DNA from: Megalobrama amblycephala
Taxonomy: Eukaryota; Chordata; Actinopteri; Cypriniformes; Xenocyprididae
NCBI RefSeq assembly: GCF_018812025.1
Contig: NC_063061.1
Location: 8,774,415 to 8,838,414 of the forward strand
Length of the DNA: 64,000 bases
Reading direction: 5' to 3'
Position numbers and translations under genes: made by a program. Shown here piece by piece: positions 22,801 to 33,856 of this stretch (positions within the stretch are counted from its first letter, which is position 1; each line of letters begins with the position of its first letter). Below the pieces are notes generated by a model. That model ran no database searches and was not told where the DNA came from. It saw only the letters and a program-made list of their open reading frames with translations.

Positions 22801-23611
22801 GAGATGCGCCGATTGCAATTTTCTTGGCCAATTCCGATTTCCGATTTTTGGATAGTGTGATCTGCCAATACCTATTTTTGCCGATTCTGATTTTCTTTCT
22901 AAGAACTATAATTGACAGCATATACAAACAAAAATCTACCTTTCTTCAATGCAAAGTTTTATTTTCATAAAAAAAGTAAAACTCAGTAATAAAATAAGAA
23001 CAAATAAAAAATTCCAAACAGCAAATAAATGCAATAGAATAGAGAGCTATGAAAATAAGTGTTTCAGGTTAAGTAGGTTTTTATTTAGATAAGAAATACT
23101 ACAGAAATTAAAGTAATCAAATGTAAAATAACACATCCACCTTGGTTACCTTAATTTCTGTGTTTTTTATTGTAAATATTAAATTCAGATTTATTCTTAC
23201 CATTAAAGTTAAAAACATATTCATTCAAGAGCAGAAAGTGATTTTCTTTGTCTTTTGTTCTTTAAATAACATGACAGACAGCTGCAGGAATATTGGACTG
23301 CTGTCCCTTTAAGAGTTTATGAACGGACCCAATACTGTTACACAACATGCGTTCTCTTTCTTAGCTATTTAACGATCCAAAACTGACTGTGTTTATCTGA
23401 ATAATTGCCAAGATGAGCATTTTGACATAATTTTGTATGTATTTGATCTTTTAAGCGCAGTAAGCCACTCATTTTGGTAATTGTGACTGTTTGACTTCTG
23501 TCTCTGTTTGAGACTGAGTGTGGCTTATTCGCTCCACTGATCAGTGGTGATCAGTGGTGCACGCGCTTTCGGTGTGAGCGCGAAACCTGTGGGAACCGGA
23601 GCAAATGAGAC

Positions 23612-23655
<44 letters not shown>

Positions 23656-23775
23656 GCGCCCGCGCGAATGTGTGTCACTTCACTGTGGGAGAAGAGTGCG
23701 AGAATGCGCAGCTGACGTTATTGCCTGTGCGTCGCCGCTGGTAACAAAAAAGATCGGCTCGGAATCGGTAAGAAG
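22801..23775. mobile_element. Inner repeat with 'cgattc' inverted ends
   Basis: The left end agagatgcgccgattgcaat and following 'ccgatttccgattttt' are mirrored at the right by 'gatcggctcggaatcggtaag'. It contains the GA microsatellite. Exact boundaries and the target duplication are not resolved. Confidence 0.5.
23616..23653. repeat. (GA)n microsatellite
   Basis: About 38 bases of GA dinucleotides. The open frame across it with alternating Arg-Glu is an artefact. Confidence 0.97.
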
Positions 23776-24380
23776 TGAGACTGACCTGTTGGACTCGGTC
23801 GAGACCAACTAGAACTTTTGGCGAGACCAATGACCAAGTCCGAGACAAGTCCGAGTGCAAATACCAACGAGTCCAAGACGAGTCCGAGACAACAGAAAAA
23901 TTCTTGAGTGCACAAGTCCGGACTCGAGTACTACAGCACTACCACTACCTACCCAATGGGGGAGGAGTTTATGTGGAGAATACACATATGGACTGGCCCG
24001 TGGGGCAGTACGCATATGGAGTCCCTGGGATGGCTCCACCTGGGTAGGGGGAGACTCATCTGACAGGTGACAGCAGAGCTGGCTCTGCTAAGGGAAAGAC
24101 ACGGAATTGCCATAGGGAGTTTTAGACCGTGGATAATTACACATATGGGACCGCTCACGTAGAGGAGTTGCAACATATGGAACCCAGCCAACAGACAACG
24201 TCAGTGATGGATGTTGGCCTGGCATCAGACACTCCGCAATGTCCGAGTGGAAGGGGGAGGCGGAGGAACTCGACAGGGTTCGCCAAGTGGGGAACATGAC
24301 TGGAGTCAATAGATGCACGTATCCGGCCCAGGGGGCGGGAATGGCATTGCAAGCCGACACTTAGAGCAGGTTCAACGCGT

Positions 24381-24674
24381 CTACCGGCTAGAGGAAGCAA
24401 GTACACGGGAAGATACCGGCTCTACACGTAGGCTATAGAATCTAGCGAACGTGTTAGGTGTCGCCCAGCCCGCAGCTCTACAGATATCTGTCAGCGAGGC
24501 ACCGTGAGCCAACGCCAGGAAGAGGCCACTCCTCTGGTGGAGTGGGCTCTCAGCCCAAGCGGGCAAGACACGCCCTGGGAATCATACGCCAAGGCGATGG
24601 CATCCACTATCCAGTGGGCCATCCTCTGCTTGGAGACAGCCTTTCCCTTCTGCTGGCCTCCGTAACAGACGAAG
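24381..24674 (-). pseudogene. DIRS-type tyrosine recombinase C-terminus, frameshifted
   Basis: Reading leftward from the gap, one frame gives KQRMAHWIVDAIALAY then CPLGLRAHSTRGVASSW. A second frame continues with LAHGASLTDICRAAGWA and FARFYSLRVEP. The HSTR word (24533-24544) is the HxxR box of tyrosine recombinases, W is in the expected box before the end, and the nucleophile Tyr codon is at 24435-24437. The frame change lies near 24518-24524, between HxxR and Tyr, consistent with loss of one base in a G run. The active site is therefore split over two frames and the protein is inactive. The N-terminal part is in or beyond the gap. Confidence 0.8.
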
Positions 24675-25674
24675 NNNNNNNNNNNNNNNNNNNNNNNNNN
24701 NNNNNNNNNNNNNNNNNNNNNNNNNNNNNNNNNNNNNNNNNNNNNNNNNNNNNNNNNNNNNNNNNNNNNNNNNNNNNNNNNNNNNNNNNNNNNNNNNNNN
24801 NNNNNNNNNNNNNNNNNNNNNNNNNNNNNNNNNNNNNNNNNNNNNNNNNNNNNNNNNNNNNNNNNNNNNNNNNNNNNNNNNNNNNNNNNNNNNNNNNNNN
24901 NNNNNNNNNNNNNNNNNNNNNNNNNNNNNNNNNNNNNNNNNNNNNNNNNNNNNNNNNNNNNNNNNNNNNNNNNNNNNNNNNNNNNNNNNNNNNNNNNNNN
25001 NNNNNNNNNNNNNNNNNNNNNNNNNNNNNNNNNNNNNNNNNNNNNNNNNNNNNNNNNNNNNNNNNNNNNNNNNNNNNNNNNNNNNNNNNNNNNNNNNNNN
25101 NNNNNNNNNNNNNNNNNNNNNNNNNNNNNNNNNNNNNNNNNNNNNNNNNNNNNNNNNNNNNNNNNNNNNNNNNNNNNNNNNNNNNNNNNNNNNNNNNNNN
25201 NNNNNNNNNNNNNNNNNNNNNNNNNNNNNNNNNNNNNNNNNNNNNNNNNNNNNNNNNNNNNNNNNNNNNNNNNNNNNNNNNNNNNNNNNNNNNNNNNNNN
25301 NNNNNNNNNNNNNNNNNNNNNNNNNNNNNNNNNNNNNNNNNNNNNNNNNNNNNNNNNNNNNNNNNNNNNNNNNNNNNNNNNNNNNNNNNNNNNNNNNNNN
25401 NNNNNNNNNNNNNNNNNNNNNNNNNNNNNNNNNNNNNNNNNNNNNNNNNNNNNNNNNNNNNNNNNNNNNNNNNNNNNNNNNNNNNNNNNNNNNNNNNNNN
25501 NNNNNNNNNNNNNNNNNNNNNNNNNNNNNNNNNNNNNNNNNNNNNNNNNNNNNNNNNNNNNNNNNNNNNNNNNNNNNNNNNNNNNNNNNNNNNNNNNNNN
25601 NNNNNNNNNNNNNNNNNNNNNNNNNNNNNNNNNNNNNNNNNNNNNNNNNNNNNNNNNNNNNNNNNNNNNNNNNN
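24675..25674. other. Assembly gap, exactly 1000 N
   Basis: A round-number N run is usually a placeholder of unknown true length. It separates a minus-strand DIRS-like element from a plus-strand retrovirus-like element. Frames that appear open through it are not real. Confidence 0.99.
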
Positions 25675-28230
25675 AAACTGCTATAACAGCACACCAGCGT
25701 TGACACTTAAGGTAATGGTACCCCAACAACAGCAACCAACCTGTCACAGGTACCTCAAAGAGAATGCGTGCCAAGGAATGCCCACGGCCTACGGTGATGG
25801 ACGTTTCTACATCCATAAGGGCATCCCACAGGCAAATGCAGGGGTACGATGGTTAAGAAACCAACCATGCCAACCACAGAACAGCAGGTGGGGTCCCCAG
25901 TCATGTCAGTATGGTGAAGCAGCAGCTACCCTCATAACCCTTCAAGTCTCCTCTGCTCATAACATCAGAGATCTCATGTGCACAGACTCACACTATGCTA
26001 GATCTCGTTTCACATGCCATCTTCTGGGCTGGAAACAAACTGGTGTCAAGACTGAATGCAACAAGCAGGTGGAACATCAACACCTGTTCCAGACACGTGA
26101 TCACCTCACCCAAGCACACGACACGATCGCTTACGGGGAAAAGGTGAAAAGATGCTTAAAGCAACCAGGGCGTGACAAAGGCGTGAACGACCAAACTAAT
26201 GCCCTTGCCAAGACTGGCACCCTGCATAACAAACTATGGTCACACCCACCCCAGTCACCCACCCTTAGTGTGGCAACAACTACCCGCAGCCAGCGGACTG
26301 TTCCCGCAACATTTCCCGCCTTACTGCCACTGCCACTGACAACCAAACTTGCCAACACTTCCATGCGAAATGCTTTGCACCACCACTCATACCCCTCCAA
26401 CCTCCCGTTCACGGCATCTGGTCCCACGACGGCCCCTGGCCACAAACAACTACATGAGACCAACCACATGCTGCGTGTGGGAGTGAACTTTCTAAAATAT
26501 GTCCCTGATGCCCTCACAGCGCCAAAGCTTGTACTGCCACAGGGCCAAAAGGGGGGTGAACTGATATACACCCACGACACACCATGTGCCAAACACCATG
26601 GCACCAGAACTATTTATGAGACTTTGAAACAAGTGGCGTACTGGCCCAGCATGCAGCAAGATGCGGCAGAGCATGCCAGAGGATGTCAAGTTTGCTGTCA
26701 CGTCCAGACTGCAAACGCAAATCACCGAGCTCCACTGCAAAACCGAGGAGTCACGTTTCCATGGTCAGTCAACCAAAAAGACTGGACTGTAAAACCTCCT
26801 CTGATGCTCATGGCCATCACAGACACCACACAGGAGTCGACTCAGGTGTTCCGCACGGAACTACTGATGGCACGGCAGGTGCCACTGCCGTTGCACCTGT
26901 ACCAACCAGGAGACTCGAGTCTCATCACAGCCTGCTCCAATCATCAGCATTGCAGCAAGCTCCAAACGCAGAGCCAAACCCTGCAAACCATCTGCAAAAC
27001 CTGGAAAGGTATTGTGGTGGTCCTCTGTACTCACAGTTTCCTGCTGATCCAAACGGCGAACTCAATGAAGCAACTGTTTACAGCCTTCCCAAATGACTTT
27101 GCTCAAAATCAGCCAGTCATAGCTCTGATGACAGACCTGCTGCGAGAAGTCCGCTTCTCAATGGACAGAGTGGCTATGAATAGGATCCCTCAGTATCCTA
27201 CACAAACTGTGCTGGACTTTGCTACTGGCAGACCCACCAAGACTGTTCCAGCCCACCTCACTGACTCCCTGGGTGCTGCCATCCTACTGCACGTCGACCC
27301 TGAGCAGAATGAGTTGGCTGTCCTTCTCAATCTACCCAGCGGTGAACGAGATAACCTCTCCAGACCCAAAGACAAGGTCAATATCAGGTGGTGGCAATGT
27401 AACACCCATGCCAAGAAACACACTTCAGGTGTGGTAGCCCACCACAACAGCAACCCACGGCTGTGCCTGGCTCCCCACTTTCGCAGGTGTGGTTTCACCA
27501 AAGACTTGCAATACTTCTGCCCAAACCAGCTCTTCCTCAGAAACCACACTGAAGGAATGGGCCGGTTGCAGCTTATGACCAGCAACACACGCTGCCCTGC
27601 CAAGGCCAAGCTTCGCACCCAAGTCATCGGGACACTGCTCGTCCACACCCCCACTCATGCTGCCACCCTAACCTACCATCAGCACAACACCGCCACTCGT
27701 GTCAGCCTGCCCAATCCAAGTAAGTGGATCCAGGTACCCCTGGGTTCCATCCTTCACCGCAGCCATCTGGCAGTGTACTGTCTCTCAAGCAAAGAGGACC
27801 AGTCAGAACTGGAAATCCCATCCTCCTCCAGGAATCACCATCACACCTTAGATCCAGGACTGGAACTGAGGATTGACAAAGGGGGTCCCAGCTAAGTGAC
27901 AGTACTCCCATCGATGCAGCCCGCCAAGCACTTTCACGACTGCCTGTCCTGACCAGCTCACCTAGAGCCCACGCTTGGACCGCTGCCAACACAGTCCGTT
28001 GCTTCTCCATGGCAATCAAGTATGCACTCGCCCTGGGTCTGGCCTTCATCCTATCCCAAGGGATCAAAGGGATGCAAGAGTCCATGGACAGGTGCCTATC
28101 TGCCCCTCCTCAAGGACGAGTAGGAACCACCGGCTGCGTGACCATCCGGATCCATGTGCCATCGAACTTGGTTACCGTCCAACGAAGTCCGCACAGGGAC
28201 TTTGTTGGCCGAAGGGGGGTCTGTAGCATA
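25675..28230 (+). pseudogene. Retroviral-type pol (RNase H, integrase) and env-like region, degraded
   Basis: One frame is open from the gap edge to a stop at 27893-27895. RNase H is suggested by CTDSHYAR (codons from 25978), which carries a catalytic Asp, and by TNALAK near 26190, where the family normally has Asp and this copy has Asn. An HHCC integrase finger is readable as H-x3-H in THDTPCAKHH and C-x2-C in GCQVCC. Beyond about 26760 the integrase core is hard to follow, with a single DW and no clear DD35E spacing. From about 27100 to 28230 the sequence may be envelope-derived: after the stop the reading continues in another frame (open from at least 27889) and contains a hydrophobic stretch YALALGLAFILS suited to a membrane anchor. 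The frame change lies near the G run at 27881-27885. The copy is not functional. Envelope identity is an inference. Confidence 0.6.
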
Positions 28231-29720
28231 TGCACATGTATCAGGACAATCAATAAACTTTGGAGTTTTCAGAATGCTTTTAACCTGATGAACTGTGTTC
28301 GTTAATCACTAAGTCGGCTCCGACCAGTCTGCAAAGATGAGCCCATTTGACATCTTTGTGGCCTGGGCGAGGTAAGACAGTGGACCCAATTTCCTAGCTT
28401 TTGGAACATCAAAGGATCAACCCCCGGTTGTGGGCAAGAAACTCAGCGCCAGAGACTGACCAGACAAATTCCACACACACACCCCACACACACACACAGA
28501 CACACACACATATACAAACATGCCTAGAGATGGTATGTACCGTTATTCTCAAGATATGACTGTGCCAAAGTGTACCCGCTATATTTTAAGTGCATATATG
28601 CTTCCTAGTGTTTAGATTTTAGAGTTTAAATGACTGTAGCCATTCTAGTTTCATTCCTATTAATGTAATTTTGTCTGTAAACCATAACTTCTTCTACATG
28701 TTTCGTTTATATGTCAAGTCTAGATTCTTTTGAAAGCTGTTCATCTGATTTATTCCATAATGTATGTCACACTGCTGACAAATGCATTGTACTATTTTTA
28801 ATAGTACTTCGAAGGAAAATGAACACTAATCCAACCTTGTAAATCATGCAAATGAGTTTGCAAGACAAAAACAAAGGGAAAGCTTTCCCGCCAACTTTGC
28901 ACCCATGTTATTGGCTACCCCACCTCAAGGAGGTGTGTCGGCTTATCTGTCATAAAAGCAAAGACGCACAATCTCTTGGGTGTTCTCTCCCGATTGTCTC
29001 ACGAGCATCTCGTGCACGTTTTTCCCGGACCTCTCCGGTGACCACGCGCTGCCACCGCGCTCAGCTTCGGGATCGCCATCTTCCAGCGAAACTCACTCTC
29101 GTCCTCAGTTCAAACCTTCCCGCTGAACGGAGGAAGCCAACGAACTGCACCAGCGCTAACCTGAAATTCGACACACGCAACCAATGCAAGTATACTGCCG
29201 TTTCTCAATCTTAGATGATGAAACTGATTTCCGTGCTGGCTTAGGACTGGTTGTGAGTTTGCTACTTGCCTTCTCTCTTTCCTTCTCTACTTCTATTCTT
29301 GTACATAGGTGTGTATTTTCTTGTATATTTAGATGTATAACCTCTGTATTCGTAGTTTGCATATATTAAAACGTTATTCATGCTCGATTGTTCTGTTTGT
29401 TCTTTCAGCTGAAAACCCAAGTCACTTTAACGTTTTTCGATCGCTTTATGCTTTAGTTATTTTCATGGCCAGAAAATAACTCTGTTTATAATATTCTGTG
29501 AGGGACTTAGTTTGCTGGACAAACGAACAGTTTCTCTAGATAATTATTAAACCAGAACTAATCATATATGTAATTGATTATAATTCGTTGTAATTGATTC
29601 ACAATATATGTTTAATTCCCCGTTGGGTTGATATATGAATCATAATTTATTCATAACCTTATGAATTATTATATTCATATTTCATCCATAAATTGATTAA
29701 TAACTGTACGAACCGCTACA
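28222..29720 (+). repeat. 3' long terminal repeat, about 1.5 kb
   Basis: It starts TGTAGC and ends GCTACA, a perfect short inverted repeat with the usual TG...CA ends, and follows a polypurine tract gaagggggg (28211-28219). A TATA-like cataaaag lies at 28951-28958, with GC-rich sequence downstream, and the right part (29540-29710) is very AT-rich. A CA-rich tract is at 28471-28512. The 122-codon frame inside (28846-29214) has no known domain. Confidence 0.75.
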
Positions 29721-30299
29721 TTCGTTATATATTACAGCAGGCTGAATGAGACGCAGATTCTCTCTCTGACAGCAGGTGGCACTTATGGAGCAGCAGTGAT
29801 ACAGCGTTTCCTTGGTTACCGCTGTAAACAAAGCTGAAATGCGCTAATAATTAGCTACTTTTTTCTGAGGTAAGAGGAAAATAAAATGCCATTGCCATCG
29901 AAATTTTGCTGAAGACTGATCTCCTTTTAGAGATTAATTCATAATCCATCACCCCCAATTCAATATTTATATATTTCTTCCTATATTTCGAGCATCGTGA
30001 ACAGTGAGCTGCTCTGCCTGCTACAGAATTTTCTCCTCTTCGCGTCCGTTTTCAGCGTCTCTGGCTTCTTGTTAACAGCTGTTTACAGACTCAGACATAA
30101 TGTGGGATATTTACCTTTATCTGTCTGTCCCAGTAGCTCCAGAAAATAACATAAAAATGAATACAAAAATACAGTAGCCTACAAAGACTGGAGAAATGTA
30201 TTTTTGTACTCATTTTTCTGTTATTTTCACGAGCTACTGGAACAGTGATAAAGATCGACGGGTTGGCGACCACTGGTGTAGACCATCTGCTAGCTAGTT
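29721..30299. repeat. Unclassified repeat with long inverted repeat
   Basis: The block 30117-30172 (from ttatctgtctgtcccagtag) is inverted at about 30198-30252 ('cgagctactggaacagtgat'), with roughly 80% pairing by eye. The segment around it (29750-30300) resembles a non-autonomous DNA element but no termini or duplications could be fixed. Confidence 0.5.
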
Positions 30300-30606
30300 A
30301 TTTTAGTTTATAAAGTTTTAAACATGGATATTTTTCTTACACAACCCATCGCATTGCTTCAGAAGGCCTTTATTAACCCCCTGGATCCGAATGAATTACT
30401 TTTATGATGGATGGATGCGCTTTTTTTGGACTTCAAAATCTTGAGCCCCGTTCATTCCCATTATAAAGCTTGGAAGAGCCAGGATATTTTTTAATATAAC
30501 TCTGATTGTGTTAGTCTGAGAGATGATAGTCATATACACATAGGATGGCTTGAGGGTGAGTAAATCATGGGATAATTTTCATTTTTTTGGGTCAAATATC
30601 TCTTTA
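30300..30606. mobile_element. Right half of a family F foldback subtype
   Basis: It shares with 43303-44027 and 45061-45903 the words 'catggatattttt', 'cagaaggcctttattaa', 'gcttggaagagccaggatat' and 'tggcttgagggtgagtaaa'. The left half is missing and the end is eroded (gggtcaaatatctctttaa). Confidence 0.75.
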
Positions 30607-32350
30607 ATGTCTATACTTAAACCAAATGAAAAACATCTGCCAAAATACACTTTTATTCAAGATACTTAATATCTTATGCAGTAGTGCCAAGTAAATTCAT
30701 TTTTGAGTATTTTAAAATATTTTAACTGAAAGACAAAAACATTTGGTAATACTGCAGTGTAAACTAGATTTTATGAAGAAAGATGAGGGTTGGGTGTTGT
30801 GGATGGTTGCTATGTCATTTCTAGGTAGCTTGATAGGATATTCTGGATAGTTGGGGGTTGGTTTCTGGCTCATGTCAAAAAAGCCCACCCCCTCTTTTTG
30901 ATATTCTACTCCCTAGATATGTTATGGGACCCTCTTTTAAGCTGTATGGGTTTGGGCACCGATTTATCTCGAAAAATCATACTTCCCAACAAGAGATTCT
31001 CAAAAGCAGAATGCCCAAGTTAAAATATTTTTATCCACTGTATATGTGCTAGACGTCATCATACAAATCTAGCGGCCTACAGTAATTACATTTTGATAAG
31101 TGCTTGCATTTCACACTCTTGGAGCATGGATAAAACAAGAGGACAGCCCCGTGGCAGGTCTCTGTGGGAAACTCTCAATTTTCGCTCTTAACATGGTGAT
31201 CTAGAAACTTAATTGGTTCCATTTCCCTCCCTCTCCATCTTTTTCCTTTGCTGAGGGCACTCGCTTTCTAACCTGCCACTTTAGTGCCACTCGTGACTGG
31301 CATAGCTGATGCCCACTGGGCTTTAGAAGGGGGTTCTCTGTACAGGAAGTACCTTGGGATCTGTCATATATACGTTTAATATGTTTTGCACATTTATCAA
31401 TGGCTCAAAAGTGGCACACTTTCTATCGAATGCATGCGGACCTGAGCCTCCGTTAACACCCGGGCCTCCGGGTTAAGAGTTTAGTAGGGAAATTAATCAG
31501 GGCTAATTCTCCAGTGGTGAAATTAATCCAGAGCTGAGGTAAATAGTTTGTCATTGTTCGATCAAAGCACTTTATTAGTCTGCGGAACAAGGTTTCATTA
31601 GGCAATAGGGAAAAGAGAAAAGCTGCCTGTAATGTGGTGCCGCATTACCATTGACATCTGCCGCAGTCTTTGGAGATTATCTTTCTATGGTGATAATTTG
31701 TGAGCCAGGTGTCACCAACAATTACACCCACCTCATCCTGTCTCAACAGGCCTGTGTATCGAGCAATAGCTCCACCCTTCCCCTCATTCCTCCTCTTTTC
31801 ATCCCCCATCCGGCTTTTGTCATCTCACCTTCTGAAACTCAATCAAGTTGCCCCTCTTTAGGGAGTTTATTAACACTTAGCATGTGAAAAACAGGTGATT
31901 GGCATCTCTGCATGACTAACCACTAAAATGAATCTTTAATGATGAGAATCTTCTGAATCTCTTCTTGTTAATTACTTTTGGGATCAATGGAAGACTTGGA
32001 GTGTTTCATTTATTGGTTTAAGGAGCATGGGATGTCATACAGCAGTGTAACCATGGGCAGAAATCATCTATAGGTTTTTTTTTTTTTTCAAAATTAAAAT
32101 AATAATAATAATAATAATTAATTCTATTCATCTTTTCATTCTAATGTCATTCCAAATCAGTTTTCCTCATGCTACACAGAAGGTGGATTTTCTTTCAATA
32201 AAAAAGTAAATGATGTTATCGTAGTATCATTGATATACTATTATATTTTTTGTTAATATTTTTAATTAGATTTTATTTTTGTATTTTCTATTTTCACTTT
32301 AGTTTTATTAATTTTGTTGTCATTTTTATTAGTTCTGTTTTTCATTTTAA
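30607..32350. other. Intergenic, possibly conserved non-coding
   Basis: The part at about 31080-31900 has no repeat termini, balanced composition and several AATTA-type homeodomain-like sites around 31490-31540. It is a candidate regulatory sequence only by appearance. An (AAT)n tract is at 32097-32118. Short open frames lack family motifs. Confidence 0.35.
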
Positions 32351-32450
32351 AAAATATGTCATGGGATAATTTTCATAGTCATATACACCTAGGATGGTTT
32401 GAGGATGAATAAATCATGGGATAATTCTCATTTTTGGGTGAACTATCCCT
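32351..32450. mobile_element. Right-end fragment of a family F foldback element
   Basis: It contains 'atcatgggataattctcatttttgggtgaactatccct' in part and abuts TTAA at 32451-32454, which also serves as the left flank of the next element. Confidence 0.75.
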
Positions 32451-32454
32451 TTAA

Positions 32455-33420
32455 AGGTGCCGTTGAACATCTTTTTAAAAGATGTAATATAAGTCTAAGG
32501 TGTCCCCTGAATGTGTCTGTGAAGTTTCAGCTCAAAATACCCCATAGATTTTTTTTATTAATTTTTTTAACTGCCTATTTTGGGGCATCATTAACTATGA
32601 GCCGATTCAGCGCGCGGCCCCTTTAAATCTCGCGCTCCCCGCCCCAAGAGCTCACGCTTGCCTTTAACAGCATAAACAAAGTTCACACAGCTAATATAAC
32701 CCTCAAAATGGATCTTTACAAAGTGTTCATCATGCATGCTGCATGCATCCATCGGATTATGTGAGTATTGTATTTATTTGGATGTTTACATTTGATTCTG
32801 AATGAGTTTGAGGCTGTGCTCTGTGGCTAACGGACTAATCCTACACTGTTGGAGAGATTTATAAAGAATGAAGTTGTGTTTATGAATTATACAGAATTAT
32901 ATGAATTAAACAAGTGTTTAATAATGAAAATAACAACAGTCTTGTCACCGTGAATACAGTAAGAAACCATGGTAACTTTAACCACATTTAACAGTACATT
33001 AGCAACATGCTAACGAAACATTTATAAAGACAATTTACAAATATCACTAAAAATATCATGATATCATGGATCATGTCAGATATTATTGCTCCATCTGCCA
33101 TTTTTCACTGTTGTCCTTGCTTGCTTACCTAGTCTGATGATTCTGCTGTGCACAGATCCAGACATCCTGCCCTTGTCTAATGCTTGAACATGGGCTGGCA
33201 TATGCAAATATTGGGGGCATATTAATGATCCCGACTGTTATGTAACAGTCGGTATTACATTGAGATTTGCCTGTTCGGCGGAGGTCTCATATACAAATGA
33301 GATTTATATAAGAAGGAGGAAACAATGGTGTTTGAGATTCACTGTATGTCTTTTCCATATACTGAATTCATGTTATTTAACTATGCCAAGATAAATTCAA
33401 TTTTTAATTCTAGGGCACCT
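32455..33420. mobile_element. TTAA-flanked element, family C, full-length
   Basis: It begins AGGTGCCGTTGAACAT, ends TTCTAGGGCACCT, and has TTAA at both sides (32451-32454 and 33421-33424). An inverted, partial copy is at 60518-61294, and a right-end fragment at 44028-44217. Shared words include 'ataggcagtt', 'gcatgcatgctgcatgca' variants and 'catatgccagcccatgttc' in inverse. No transposase frame is seen. Confidence 0.8.
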
Positions 33421-33424
33421 TTAA

Positions 33425-33852
33425 GACATATATACTCCAATTTAAAATATAGTACAAATCAAGGTTTCATTTGTTTCAATGATTTCAGATTGTGGTTTGG
33501 AAAGTGGTTTACTATTTAGCAACGACATTTCGAACATTTTCCTAAAACCAAGCAGAAGGAAACCATATAAACTGTGACCATTTTGGACTAACGGAAATGG
33601 CCTCTTGATGGCATGGGTATTAAGCAACTTTCTTTGCTAAAACAATGTATGTCCCCAAAACCTCAGATGGCTATTAAAGGATGATGTTGGCACAAAATGA
33701 GGTTATAAGCAGTATAAGAAAGTGAGGTGGGGCACAGTTATACCCCTTTACTGTTTCTTACCTCTTTCACTTCCTCTATTCCATCTAGCCACACTTCCTT
33801 CATTTAGCTTTCAAGTCATAGTAATATTAGAAGTAGATTTTCACACTTTTTT
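33425..33852. other. Intergenic, no gene recognised
   Basis: No repeat hallmarks or coding motifs. Confidence 0.5.
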
Positions 33853-33856
33853 TTAA

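Larger units (their letters stand above)
22043..23941. mobile_element. hAT element, 1.9 kb, with perfect 8-bp duplication
   Basis: Ends TAGGGCTGTAGTCAAGTCC and, inverted, TAGTGCTGTAGTACTCGAG. The octamer ccactacc flanks it at 22035-22042 and 23942-23949. Subterminal regions are arrays of 'aagtcc/gagtcc' words on both sides. The interior is made of older repeats: a reversed fragment related to the hAT at 6770-8389 (22334-22799), and a segment beginning gagatgcgccgattgcaat and closing near 23775 with the inverse 'atcggctcggaatcggt'. No transposase reading frame is seen. Confidence 0.88.
21473..24674 (-). mobile_element. DIRS-like retroelement, 3' part, broken
   Basis: The minus strand carries a tyrosine-recombinase remnant next to the gap (about 24674-24381), followed by non-coding sequence and a cluster of inverted and direct terminal repeats at 21473-21905. 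DIRS elements are defined by a tyrosine recombinase instead of an integrase and by such complex termini. A hAT (22043-23941) splits it; removing the hAT and one octamer rejoins the host smoothly. The reverse transcriptase and RNase H should lie to the right, in or beyond the assembly gap. Confidence 0.75.
25675..29720 (+). mobile_element. Endogenous retrovirus-like element, 3' half
   Basis: In order it has an RNase H region (about 25900-26230), an integrase zinc finger (26571-26700), an eroded integrase core, a downstream region that is probably envelope-like, a polypurine tract at 28211-28219, and a 1.5 kb 3' LTR. The 5' LTR, gag, protease and reverse transcriptase are not visible and may lie in the gap. 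Without the left end no target duplication can be tested. Composition is richer in C and A than its surroundings, unlike the AT-rich flanks. Confidence 0.78.

Noticed and set aside
23544..23744. Plus-strand frame with an Arg-Glu run
   Set aside because: It translates a (GA)n microsatellite inside a transposon.
24458..27895. A 1145-codon plus-strand frame spanning the N gap
   Set aside because: About 333 codons are N. The part before the gap is antisense to a DIRS recombinase, and the part after it is retroviral. Only the portion from 25675 is treated as real sequence.
28846..29214. 122-codon frame inside the LTR
   Set aside because: It overlaps the likely LTR promoter and has no known domain. 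LTR-internal frames of this size are common by chance.
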